DNA of 64,000 nucleotides from the NCBI RefSeq assembly GCF_004297405.1, contig NZ_SCVC01000039.1:62001-126000 (forward strand), written 5' to 3'. Source of the DNA: Reyranella sp. (GTDB taxonomy: Bacteria > Pseudomonadota > Alphaproteobacteria > Reyranellales > Reyranellaceae). The notes under the pieces were generated by a model. That model was not told the DNA's origin. It saw nothing but the letters and a program-made list of their open reading frames with translations, and ran no database searches. Every line of letters starts with the position of its first letter. Within the stretch, counting starts at the first letter, position 1. Positions 7,979-15,777 of this stretch are shown here, piece after piece. The position numbers and the translations under genes were made by a program.

Positions 7979-8725
7979 GTGGGTAGGGTTGAGCAATTGC
8001 AGCGCGACGACGGCAATTACGTTGCCTATGCAAGGACGTCGGGAAAGTCGCCGACAGTCGTGTTTCTCGGTGGCTTTCGATCGGACATGACCGGCACCAA
8101 GGCCGTTGCGCTCGAAGCCTGGGCCGAAAAGTCCGGTCACGCTTTTTTGCGCTTCGACTATCTCGGTCATGGTCAGTCTTCGGGCCGCTTCGAAGACGGA
8201 ACGATCGGTCGCTGGAAGGACGATGCTTTGGCCGCCATCGATTCGCTGACCGACGGCAAGCTCGTGCTGGTGGGCTCGAGCATGGGCGGCTGGTTGTCAC
8301 TGCTGGCAGCGCAAGCACGGCCGGAGCGACTCGCAGGCCTGGTGCTCATCGCCGCCGCGCCCGACTTCACCGAACGCATGCTGCTCGGCGGCCTTTCATC
8401 CGAAGATCGCGCGATCCTTCAGCGCGACGGCCGCCTCGAACGGCCTTCGCAATACTCGGCCGAACCGTCGGTCTTCACCTGGAAGCTGATCGAGGAGGGG
8501 CGCAACCACCTGCTCCTCGACAAGCCATTGGCGCTGCCCTGTCCCGTGCGCCTGCTGCATGGCCAGAGCGATCCCGACGTGCCGTGGGAATATTCACTGC
8601 AGATTGCCAGGCACCTCGACGCGCCAGAGGTGATCACCACCTTCGTCAAAGGCGGTGATCATCGTCTCAGCACGCCTGCCGACATCGCTCGCCTGATCGC
8701 GACGGTCGAGGAGCTGACGCGCTAG
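7979..8725 (+). CDS. Alpha/beta hydrolase
   Basis: This 248-residue cytoplasmic hydrolase has its nucleophile elbow at GSSMGG and an oxyanion region near VVFLGGFRSDMTGTKA. The acidic residue is probably in HGQSDPDVPW and the catalytic His in GGDHRLS. The compact form resembles ABHD10-type thioesterases and carboxylesterases. The start is a GTG seven bases after GGGAG. Its stop overlaps by 4 bases with the convergent SDR gene. The substrate is unknown. Confidence 0.85.
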   Translation: MGRVEQLQRDDGNYVAYARTSGKSPTVVFLGGFRSDMTGTKAVALEAWAEKSGHAFLRFDYLGHGQSSGRFEDGTIGRWKDDALAAIDSLTDGKLVLVGSSMGGWLSLLAAQARPERLAGLVLIAAAPDFTERMLLGGLSSEDRAILQRDGRLERPSQYSAEPSVFTWKLIEEGRNHLLLDKPLALPCPVRLLHGQSDPDVPWEYSLQIARHLDAPEVITTFVKGGDHRLSTPADIARLIATVEELTR

Positions 8726-9585
8726 CCTGCAGCCGCGGCGATCGCCTTCAAACCTTCGCGATAGGTCGGGTAGCGCAGCACGACGCCGAGATCGCGCTTC
8801 ATCCGGTCGTTCCGTACGCGCCGGCTTTCCATATAGAACGACCGCGCCATCGGGCTCATCGCCGGCGCTGCCTGCTCCCAGGGAATGGCCGGCGGCACGG
8901 GCATGCCAAGCAGCTCGAAGGCAAGGGCGATCACGTCGCTGTTCGGGGCCGGCAGGTCGTCGGCCACATTCCAGAGTGCCGTCTCGCCTGAGCGTGCCAT
9001 CGCGCGCACTGCCGCATTCGCGACATCCTCGACGTGAATCCGCGAGAAGAACTGGCCGGGCTTGTCGATACGCCGCGCCGTGCCGGCTTTCACTCGATCG
9101 ATAGCGCTGCGTCCCGGACCGTAGATCCCAGGCAAGCGCAATATGTCGAGCGTGGCGCCGGTTTCCCGAGCGAGATCGCGCCAGGCTTGTTCGGCCGCCA
9201 GCCGCTCGATGCTGCGCGCCCGGCCCGGCGTGGCCGGTGTCGTTTCATCGACCCAGCCACTGCTGTGATCGCCATAGACGCCCGTGGTCGAGAGATAGCC
9301 CAGCCATCGGGCACGGCCGAGCATCGGACGACAGGCGCCGAGGGTGGGATCGCCGGTCTCCTTGGGCGCGATGGTGCAAAGAACGTGCGATGTGTCGTTC
9401 AGCGTCGACGCCGGCAGGGCCGCTGTGCCGTCGAATGTATATGTCTCGATGCCCTCTGCGCGAAGGCGATTGGCTTTTTCGCCGGCCGTGCAAGTTCCAG
9501 CAACACTCCAACCCTGCGCTTGCGCAAGCTTGGCGATTTCAAGGCCGCTATAGCCCAGACCAAAAATGAAAAGACGCCTTGTCAT
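8722..9585 (-). CDS. SDR family NAD(P)-dependent oxidoreductase / epimerase-like (YeeZ-type)
   Basis: This 287-residue atypical extended SDR has an N-terminal Rossmann motif, FIFGLGYSGLEIAK. GYLSTTGVYGDHSSGWVDE resembles the epimerase active-site strand, but a canonical YxxxK is not clear (the VYG tyrosine is the nearest candidate). LRLPGIYGPGRS and RIHVEDVANA are typical of NAD-dependent epimerase/dehydratase proteins. It converges on the hydrolase and is divergent from the TPR protein. The family is often annotated as SDR family oxidoreductase without a known substrate. Confidence 0.82.
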   Translation of the reverse strand: MTRRLFIFGLGYSGLEIAKLAQAQGWSVAGTCTAGEKANRLRAEGIETYTFDGTAALPASTLNDTSHVLCTIAPKETGDPTLGACRPMLGRARWLGYLSTTGVYGDHSSGWVDETTPATPGRARSIERLAAEQAWRDLARETGATLDILRLPGIYGPGRSAIDRVKAGTARRIDKPGQFFSRIHVEDVANAAVRAMARSGETALWNVADDLPAPNSDVIALAFELLGMPVPPAIPWEQAAPAMSPMARSFYMESRRVRNDRMKRDLGVVLRYPTYREGLKAIAAAAG

Positions 9586-9621
9586 CTTGTCAGGATCGCT
9601 GTGGCGCGGTTCTTTTCAACT

Positions 9622-10488
9622 ATGTTGTTTCGTCACAAGGCGCTTTGGCTCTCGGCCGCGCTGTTTCTCTCCCCGGCCGCGGGCGCGCAACCTATTCCCG
9701 TCGTTCCGGCGACACCGCAGCCGACGATTCCCGGCCCCGGCGTGCTCGATATCCCGCCGGACCATCAGCGCCGCTACGCCGAATGCATGAAGCTGGCGCG
9801 CGGCGAGCCGCTGAAGGCGCTGCCGCTCGCCGAGAAGTGGATGAGCGAGGGCGGCGGCATGGGGGCGCGTCACTGTGTGGCCATCGCCATGTTCCAGTCG
9901 GGCAAGTACGCCCAGGCCGCGGCGCAGTTCGAGGCGATCGCTCGCGATATGGGCCATGAGCGGCCGGGCCTGCGCGCCGAGCTATGGGCGCAGGCGGGGC
10001 AGGCCTGGATGGAGGCGAGTGCGGCCGACAAGGCAGCCCAGGCGCAGAGCCGCGCGCTCGAACTCAAGACCGACGATCCCGATCTATGGGTCGATCGTGC
10101 CCTTTCCTATGCCGCCATGCAGTCCTGGCAGCGAGCCATCGCCGACTTCGATCGCGCGATACGACTGCGTCAGGACGATGTCGAGGTGCTGGTGCTGCGC
10201 GCTGCCGCCTGGCGCAATGCGCGCGACCCTGGCCGCGCGCTGGCCGATGCGGGTCGCGCACTTTCGATCGCCCCCGACCACACCGAAGCGCTCCTGGAGC
10301 GCGGCTTTGCCTATCTGGCGCGCGGCACGCGCGATGCCGCCAACAGAGATTTCGAACGGGTGCTCAAGCTGGTGCCACCGAACTCCGCGGCCGCGCGGCG
10401 CGCCGAAGCCGGCCTCAGCGGCAGTCTTCCGGTCGCCCCTGCACCGGCGACACCGGGCGCTCCGCCGCCAGCCGGCGGGAAGCGATAG
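9622..10488 (+). CDS. Exported tetratricopeptide repeat protein
   Basis: This 288-residue protein has a signal peptide (MLFRHKALWLSAALFLSPAAGA, cleavage before QPIP) followed by a proline-rich stretch. About four to five TPR-like helix pairs follow; the clearest are DLWVDRALSYAAMQSWQRAI, VLRAAAWRNARDPGRALADA and ALLERGFAYLARGTRDAA. A proline-rich tail ends it. It is probably a periplasmic scaffold for protein contacts. The start was chosen for the signal peptide; the frame is open further upstream but overlaps the divergent SDR gene. The next gene encodes another exported protein, 34 bases on. Confidence 0.82.
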   Translation: MLFRHKALWLSAALFLSPAAGAQPIPVVPATPQPTIPGPGVLDIPPDHQRRYAECMKLARGEPLKALPLAEKWMSEGGGMGARHCVAIAMFQSGKYAQAAAQFEAIARDMGHERPGLRAELWAQAGQAWMEASAADKAAQAQSRALELKTDDPDLWVDRALSYAAMQSWQRAIADFDRAIRLRQDDVEVLVLRAAAWRNARDPGRALADAGRALSIAPDHTEALLERGFAYLARGTRDAANRDFERVLKLVPPNSAAARRAEAGLSGSLPVAPAPATPGAPPPAGGKR

Positions 10489-10522
10489 CGTCATCCCCCT
10501 CCCTGATGTAAGAGCCATACAA

Positions 10523-11185
10523 ATGAACCAATTCCTCTCGTCGATCGCGCTCCTCGGTACATTGGTCATCGCGGCGCCGACCTTCGCCCAGACACCTCCT
10601 CCGGTAACGGCAGGCCAACCCCAGCCGCCCTCGTCCTACTATCCCGCACCGCCGCCATTGCAGGCGCCGTCGACCCAGCAAGGCGTGCCGACCACTGGCC
10701 TCAGCTCGCCGCTGCCGGCGGGTGAACACAAAGTCGAGCGCACCGACATTGCCTCCGACGCCGAGGCGCAGCTTTTCGCCGATGCACGCAAGATCGTCTG
10801 GGGTCGCTACGCCAAGATCAAAGGCGCCAAGGCTGGCGAAGTCACTGTGACGCGCCAGGGCAATCTCTGGGTCGTGAAGGGCCGCATCGATAGCGTCGCC
10901 CCCGGCACCGAAGGCGATTGGGCGTCGGTCGACGGTGTTGTAGAGCGCATCTCGGCAGGTGTCGTGCAGATGAAAGGCGAAGTCGCCTTCCGCATCGCCA
11001 AGCTCGAGAATGGCACGCCCTGCAAGGTGGCTGGCACGCTCCATTTCCGTCGCTCCGGCAAATCGAACGTCTGGCGTCTGGCTGAGGGCGACAATCCCTG
11101 CGACGGCAAGCGCGAAGGTTTTGACCTCGTGCTGGAAAAACCTGCTGAGAAGAAGCCCGTCCCTGCGCAGCCGAAGCGTAGCTAA
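10523..11185 (+). CDS. Exported hypothetical protein with proline-rich N-terminus
   Basis: I do not recognise this 220-residue protein. It has a signal peptide (MNQFLSSIALLGTLVIAAPTFA) and then about 40 Pro/Gln-rich residues. A mixed alpha/beta region follows with WGRYAKIKGAKAGEVTVTRQ and a single late pair of Cys (GTPCKV, DNPCDG) that could form a periplasmic disulfide. The C-terminus is Lys/Pro rich. It probably forms a transcription unit with the TPR protein 34 bases upstream. The stop overlaps the convergent rnhA stop by 4 bases. Confidence 0.75.
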   Translation: MNQFLSSIALLGTLVIAAPTFAQTPPPVTAGQPQPPSSYYPAPPPLQAPSTQQGVPTTGLSSPLPAGEHKVERTDIASDAEAQLFADARKIVWGRYAKIKGAKAGEVTVTRQGNLWVVKGRIDSVAPGTEGDWASVDGVVERISAGVVQMKGEVAFRIAKLENGTPCKVAGTLHFRRSGKSNVWRLAEGDNPCDGKREGFDLVLEKPAEKKPVPAQPKRS

Positions 11186-11625
11186 GACCTGATCTTTACG
11201 ATCTCTTCGCGCGCCAGGCGGTCGGCGCGCTCGTTCTCGGGATGGCCGCTATGGCCTTTGACCCAGTGCCATTCGACCTGATGGGGACTGCGCGCCGAGT
11301 CGAGGCGCTGCCATAGCTCGACGTTCTTCACCGGCTTCTTGTCGGCGGTGCGCCAACCATTCTTCTTCCAGCCGTGGATCCACTTGGTGACGCCGTCCTT
11401 CACGTAGGTGCTGTCGGTGAACAGCCGGACGTGACAGGGGCGCTTCAATGCTTCGAGCCCCTGGATCGCCGCCATTAGCTCCATGCGGTTGTTGGTCGTC
11501 GCCGGATCGCCGCCGGAGAGTTCGCGTTCGCGGTCGCCCATTCGCAGGATGGTGCCCCAGCCGCCTGGTCCCGGATTTCCGCTGCAAGCGCCGTCGGTGA
11601 AAATCTCTACTTTGGTGTGGGTCAC
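11182..11625 (-). CDS. rnhA: Ribonuclease HI
   Basis: This 147-residue enzyme cleaves RNA in RNA:DNA hybrids. The catalytic carboxylates are in place: Asp11 (IFTDGACSGNPG), Glu49 (NNRMELMAA), Asp71 (LFTDSTYV) and Asp135 (ENERADRLA), with the loop His in KGHSGHPEN. The basic handle WIHGWKKNGWRTADKKPVKN is present. It starts at a GTG that overlaps the thrB TGA (GTGA), so it is coupled to thrB. The order ispH-thrB-rnhA is common in alphaproteobacteria. Confidence 0.96.
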   Translation of the reverse strand: MTHTKVEIFTDGACSGNPGPGGWGTILRMGDRERELSGGDPATTNNRMELMAAIQGLEALKRPCHVRLFTDSTYVKDGVTKWIHGWKKNGWRTADKKPVKNVELWQRLDSARSPHQVEWHWVKGHSGHPENERADRLAREEIVKIRS

Positions 11626-12572
11626 AGGCCGTAATCCGCCAGTGAATTTGTGCTGCGATGGAAGCGCAGCTTGGCGAGGTATTCCTGCGGGTCCTTGCGC
11701 TTGACCAGCGCGTTGGGCGGCGTGTGCACCCAGTCGTAGAGCCGGGTCAGCAGAAAGCGCAGTGCCGAGCCGCGCGCCAAAAGCGGCAGCGCCTTGCGCT
11801 CCGCGTCGCTGAGCTTGCGCACCCTGTCGTAGCCCTGCAGCAGGTTGCGCGCCTTGGTGGCGTTGAAGGCGTTGTCGACCTCGAAGCACCAGGCGTTGAG
11901 GCAGATGGCGACGTCGTAGGCCAGCAGGTCGTTGCAGGCGAAATAGAAATCGATCAGGCCCGAGAGCTTGTCGTGCAGGAAGAAGACATTGTCGTTGAAC
12001 AGGTCGGCGTGGATCACGCCCGACGGCAGGTCGCTCGGCCAGTTGGCTTCGAAGAAGTCGATCTCTGCGGCAAGCTCGCTGTCGAGCGCCTTGTCGATGT
12101 GATGGCGCGATCCTTCGAATAGTGGCCGCCAGCCAGCCACTGACAGGGCATTGGGCCGCTTCAACGCGAAATCCTTGCCGGCGAGATGCAGTCCCGCCAG
12201 GGCTTCGCCGACGGGCCCGCAATGACCGACGTTGATACGGCGCGGCGACAGGCCGTGCAGGAACGTCGTGATGGCGGCAGGCTTGCCAGCCAGGGTGCGC
12301 ACGGCACTGCCGTCGCGGCCGTGGATCGGCTGCGGGCAATTGATGCCGCGCGCCGACAGATGGTCCATGAGGCCGAGGAAGAAGGGCAAATCCTTTGGAT
12401 CGACGCGCTTTTCGTAGAGCGTCAGGAAATACTGCCCCTTGCTGGTGGTCAGCAGGTAGTTGGAGTTTTCGACGCCTTCGGCCACGCCTTTGAGCGCATC
12501 GGCCTCGCCGATATCGTATTCGGCAAGAAAGGCTTCGAGATCGGTATCACTGACTTCCGTATAGACCGCCAT
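11622..12572 (-). CDS. thrB: Homoserine kinase (aminoglycoside-phosphotransferase fold)
   Basis: This kinase of about 316 residues phosphorylates homoserine in threonine synthesis. It is the APH-like type found in alphaproteobacteria and pseudomonads, not the GHMP type of E. coli. Visible: MAVYTEVSD, GVAEGVENSNYLL (nucleotide loop), the catalytic region SGVIHADLFNDNVFF (Brenner HxD...N) and LIDFYFACND (the metal-binding Asp). I prefer the second of two adjacent ATG codons. It lies 10 bases after ispH and overlaps rnhA by 4 bases. Confidence 0.95.
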   Translation of the reverse strand: MAVYTEVSDTDLEAFLAEYDIGEADALKGVAEGVENSNYLLTTSKGQYFLTLYEKRVDPKDLPFFLGLMDHLSARGINCPQPIHGRDGSAVRTLAGKPAAITTFLHGLSPRRINVGHCGPVGEALAGLHLAGKDFALKRPNALSVAGWRPLFEGSRHHIDKALDSELAAEIDFFEANWPSDLPSGVIHADLFNDNVFFLHDKLSGLIDFYFACNDLLAYDVAICLNAWCFEVDNAFNATKARNLLQGYDRVRKLSDAERKALPLLARGSALRFLLTRLYDWVHTPPNALVKRKDPQEYLAKLRFHRSTNSLADYGL

Positions 12573-12582
12573 CAAACCACCA

Positions 12583-13533
12583 CTACGCCACCAGGGCTCG
12601 CGGCAGTTTGAACACCACGCTCTCCTCGGTCGTCCGCACTTCTTCGACGGTGACGTCGTAGCGCGCGCGACAGGCCTCGATCAACTCATCGACCAGCAAA
12701 TCCGGTGCGGAGGCGCCGGCGGTGATGCCGAGTCTCCTGGCGTCGCCCAGCCAGGCCCAGTCCATGTCGATCGCGCGCTGCACCAGTCGCGAATGCGCGC
12801 AGCCGTAGTTGGCCGCGACCTCGACAAGGCGCATCGAGTTCGACGAGTTGGGCGCGCCGATCACCACCAGCGCGTCACATCGCTCGGCGATCGCCTTCAC
12901 CGCGGCCTGACGGTTGGTCGTGGCGTAGCAGATGTCTTCGAGCTTCGGCCCCTGGATGGCCGGAAAGCGGCGACGCAGGACGGCAACAATCTCGATCGTG
13001 TCGTCGACCGACAGGGTCGTTTGCGTGGCGTAGGCGAGGTTCAGCGGGTCGGCGACGTCGATCTGCTCCGCCTGTTCGATATCCTCGACCAAGAGGACCG
13101 CGCCCGGCGGCAACTGACCGATCGTGCCGATGACCTCGGGGTGACCCGCATGGCCGATCAGGATGACGGTGCGGCCGGAAGCGGCGTGGCGTTCGGTTTC
13201 GCGGTGGACCTTGGAGACCAGCGGGCAGGTCGCGTCGACATAGATCATGTTTCGGCGACCGGCCTCGGCCGGGACCGATTTCGGCACGCCATGCGCAGAG
13301 AAGACGACGGGACGGTCGTCGGGTACTTCGTCGAGCTCCTCGACGAAAATCGCGCCCTTGGCCTCGAGGTTCTCGACCACGAAGCGATTGTGCACGATCT
13401 CGTGGCGCACATAGACCGGTCGGCCGTAGCGTTCGATGGCGCGCTCCACGATCTGGATGGCGCGGTCGACCCCGGCACAAAAGCCGCGCGGGCTGGCCAG
13501 CAGGATCGTGAGCGGCTTCTTCGAGGCAATCAT
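12583..13533 (-). CDS. ispH: 4-hydroxy-3-methylbut-2-enyl diphosphate reductase
   Basis: IspH performs the last step of the MEP isoprenoid pathway, making IPP and DMAPP with a [4Fe-4S] cluster. The 316-residue protein has the three cluster cysteines Cys19 (SPRGFCAGVDRA), Cys103 (DATCPLVSK) and Cys202 (EDICYATTNRQ). The substrate-binding region GAPNSSNSMRL is present. ATG 13533 was chosen by family alignment; the frame extends 60 codons further but those residues are not IspH-like. It heads ispH-thrB-rnhA and is divergent from the CDGSH gene. Confidence 0.97.
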   Translation of the reverse strand: MIASKKPLTILLASPRGFCAGVDRAIQIVERAIERYGRPVYVRHEIVHNRFVVENLEAKGAIFVEELDEVPDDRPVVFSAHGVPKSVPAEAGRRNMIYVDATCPLVSKVHRETERHAASGRTVILIGHAGHPEVIGTIGQLPPGAVLLVEDIEQAEQIDVADPLNLAYATQTTLSVDDTIEIVAVLRRRFPAIQGPKLEDICYATTNRQAAVKAIAERCDALVVIGAPNSSNSMRLVEVAANYGCAHSRLVQRAIDMDWAWLGDARRLGITAGASAPDLLVDELIEACRARYDVTVEEVRTTEESVVFKLPRALVA

Positions 13534-13654
13534 GAAAAAACGTTCACTAGGATGCAGGTCCGTTCGCTTGCGGCCCTGCGGGCCATTGCCTAGAGTCCGC
13601 GCACGACGGATTTGCGCGGCACCGTAACAAAGCCGCCGCAACGGGGAAAGCAAC

Positions 13655-13897
13655 ATGACCGAGCCGGTTGTCGCGGCCAAGGCGCCAGCAAAGGTGACGC
13701 TTGAGGCGGGCAAGGACTACTGGTGGTGTGCTTGTGGGCGTTCCGCGAGCCAGCCCTTCTGCGATGGCAGCCACAAGGGCACCGGGCTTGCCCCGATGAA
13801 GTACACCGCGCAAAAAGCCGGCGATTACTGGCTCTGCGCTTGCAAGCAAACCCACAAGCAACCCCTCTGCGACGGCACCCACAAGACATTGGCATGA
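13655..13897 (+). CDS. Dual CDGSH iron-sulfur domain protein
   Basis: This 80-residue protein contains two CDGSH units. The first is CACGRSASQPFCDGSH, a CxC...C...H set of 2Fe-2S ligands; the second is CACKQTHKQPLCDGTH. Small bacterial proteins with two such motifs bind redox-active, labile [2Fe-2S] clusters. The SD is GGGGA. The stop overlaps the next start as ATGA, so it is translationally coupled to the lipoprotein and is the first gene of a five-gene operon. A role in electron transfer or cluster donation is an inference. Confidence 0.92.
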   Translation: MTEPVVAAKAPAKVTLEAGKDYWWCACGRSASQPFCDGSHKGTGLAPMKYTAQKAGDYWLCACKQTHKQPLCDGTHKTLA

Positions 13898-14433
13898 CCT
13901 TGAAGAAAATCGTTTTCGCCGCGCCGGTCGCGCTGGCGCTCGTTCTCAGCGGCTGCGGCGGCGGTTCGTCGACCCCAACCGCCAACGTCTATTGCCCGAC
14001 GGCCTTCACCGTGCAGGACGCCGGCCGGATCACCCATTTCAAGCCGGGCGGCGGTCGCGACCCGCGTGACATCGAATACGAGGCGTCGCTGGTCAGCGCA
14101 GCGACCCAGTGCGAACTGAAACGCAAGCAGATGAACGTCACTTTGGTGATGCGCATTGCCGTCAACGCCGGACCGTCGGTCACGGGCGCGCCGACGCAGG
14201 TGCCGTACTTCGTACGCGTGCTGACAGGAGCGGGCACGGTTGCACAGGGCCAGGATTTCATCGCCGGCTTCAAGCTGTCGGCGGCCAATCCGCGGGGGCA
14301 GTCGCAGGAGGAGCTGGTGCTCACCTTGCCCTACAGCCAACCGAACGACCTCTCCGCCTATCGTATTGCCGTCGGCCTGAAGCCGACGCAGGAAGAACTC
14401 GACTACAATCGGCGGATGGACGGACGCCAATGA
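13894..14433 (+). CDS. Putative lipoprotein
   Basis: This 179-residue protein has a signal peptide with a lipobox (ALVLSGCGGG), so Cys would be lipidated. The mature part begins with a short Ser/Thr/Pro linker and a single-domain beta-rich region. It contains PYFVRVLTGAGTVAQGQDF and ends YRIAVGLKPTQEELDYNRR, a pattern I have seen in small alphaproteobacterial lipoproteins of unknown function. Its start overlaps the CDGSH stop (ATGA) and its stop overlaps the Fe-S gene start (ATGA). Confidence 0.82.
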   Translation: MTLKKIVFAAPVALALVLSGCGGGSSTPTANVYCPTAFTVQDAGRITHFKPGGGRDPRDIEYEASLVSAATQCELKRKQMNVTLVMRIAVNAGPSVTGAPTQVPYFVRVLTGAGTVAQGQDFIAGFKLSAANPRGQSQEELVLTLPYSQPNDLSAYRIAVGLKPTQEELDYNRRMDGRQ

Positions 14434-15773
14434 CCGCATATGCCGACAGGTTGGAAGCATTGGCCGCTGAGGCGGCCGATCGCTGCACGACCTGCGGCAA
14501 ATGCTTCGAGGCCTGCCCGACGGCTCGCGAGAGCGGCCTCGACATGGCGGCGGGCGTGCAGAGAGTCGGCGAACTCCTTGCCCTGACGCGAGGCGATGGA
14601 CCCGCGGCGCCGACTCTGCAGTCGTGGCTCAACGCCTGCGACGGCAGCGCGCGCTGCAGCGACGCCTGCCCCGAGGACATCAACGTCCGCCAGTGGGTGA
14701 CCATCGCCAAGCTGAAGTCGCTGCAGGTCAGCCGGCCTGTGAGCGACGGGGCGACCCAGGCCGCCAGCCGGTTCCGCCACATGGCGCAGGCGGTGCGACT
14801 GCTGGCCAGCATGCAGCTCCCCTCGGAGACGCTGAAGAAAATCCTCGTGCCGGCCGAGCGGCGCACGGCTGATGTTCTTTTCTATACGGGCTGCAATGTG
14901 CTGCGCACGCCGCACATCGTGCTGAACGTCATGGATATCCTCGATTCGCTCGATCTCGACTTCGACGTGGTCGGCGGCACCGCCCATTGCTGCGGCGTCT
15001 ATCAGTTCCAGGAAGCCGATCTGCCGACCTACGAGCGCATGGGCCATCGCACCTTCCAGCGCTTCGGTCAGTCGGGCGCGTCGAAGGTGCTGACCTGGTG
15101 CCCGACCTGCACCAAGAATTTCGACGAGCTCGAGAAGGACGTCGAGGCGCCGTCGTTCGGCCTCGACCATATCAGTGAGTTCCTTGCCGCCAACCTCGAC
15201 ACGCTGAAGGCGCGTTTCAAGGCGGACCAGCCCAAGCGCCGCGTGGTGATCCACGAGCATCTGGGCATTGGCGCCACGGTCCAGAGCATTCGCGACCTGC
15301 TTCGCGCCGTGCCCAATCTCGAGCTGGTGGAGCTGCCGCAGGATTCGGGCTTCTCCTATGCCTGCGGCGGCCAAGCTGCGAAGTTCAAGGAGCGTGAACA
15401 GGCGATCCATCGCGGGCTGGTGATGGGCGCGGTCGAGGCTGGCGCCGACACGATCGTCACTATGTATCATTCCTGCCATCGCGCTTTGTCCGGCGCCGAG
15501 GCGATCTACCCGCTGCGTGTCGTCAACTTCACCGACATTTTGGCCGAGGCGCTGGGCCGTGGCGGCCACCCCGACTACTACCAGCTCTACAAGAAGGGCG
15601 GCGCCATGGACGAAGCCGTCGCGGCGGCACGCGGCTTCCTGCTGGGCAATGGCGTGAAGGTCGACGAGAATGCCGTGAAGTCCCTGACGGCGGACATTTT
15701 CAACGAGACTGGCCTCGGCGGTCCGCGCGAGGCTTTCACCGACGCCTTCACCGCGCTGGCACGCGAGGGTTAG
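14430..15773 (+). CDS. (Fe-S)-binding protein, HdrC/HdrB-like with CCG domains
   Basis: This 447-residue cytoplasmic protein has an N-terminal ferredoxin-like part (CTTCGKCFEACP, Cys19/22/25/29). A second, incomplete-looking set lies at Cys70/76/80 (CDGSARCSDACP). Two CCG-type domains follow. The first has TGCNVLRTPH, AHCCGVY and TWCPTCTKNF; the second has SYACGGQAAKF and MYHSCHRAL, with His-Glu-His in place of the usual initial Cys. This layout is shared by GlpC, LutA and heterodisulfide reductase subunits, which pass electrons to or from a dehydrogenase partner. No obvious flavin dehydrogenase lies beside it. Coupled by ATGA to the lipoprotein. Confidence 0.85.
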   Translation: MTAYADRLEALAAEAADRCTTCGKCFEACPTARESGLDMAAGVQRVGELLALTRGDGPAAPTLQSWLNACDGSARCSDACPEDINVRQWVTIAKLKSLQVSRPVSDGATQAASRFRHMAQAVRLLASMQLPSETLKKILVPAERRTADVLFYTGCNVLRTPHIVLNVMDILDSLDLDFDVVGGTAHCCGVYQFQEADLPTYERMGHRTFQRFGQSGASKVLTWCPTCTKNFDELEKDVEAPSFGLDHISEFLAANLDTLKARFKADQPKRRVVIHEHLGIGATVQSIRDLLRAVPNLELVELPQDSGFSYACGGQAAKFKEREQAIHRGLVMGAVEAGADTIVTMYHSCHRALSGAEAIYPLRVVNFTDILAEALGRGGHPDYYQLYKKGGAMDEAVAAARGFLLGNGVKVDENAVKSLTADIFNETGLGGPREAFTDAFTALAREG

Positions 15774-15777
15774 CGAC

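Noticed and set aside
11626..12339. Extension of the rnhA frame through thrB as a 385-residue fusion
   Set aside because: RNase HI begins at the GTG that overlaps the thrB stop; the extension is out of frame with thrB and rich in Arg and Pro.
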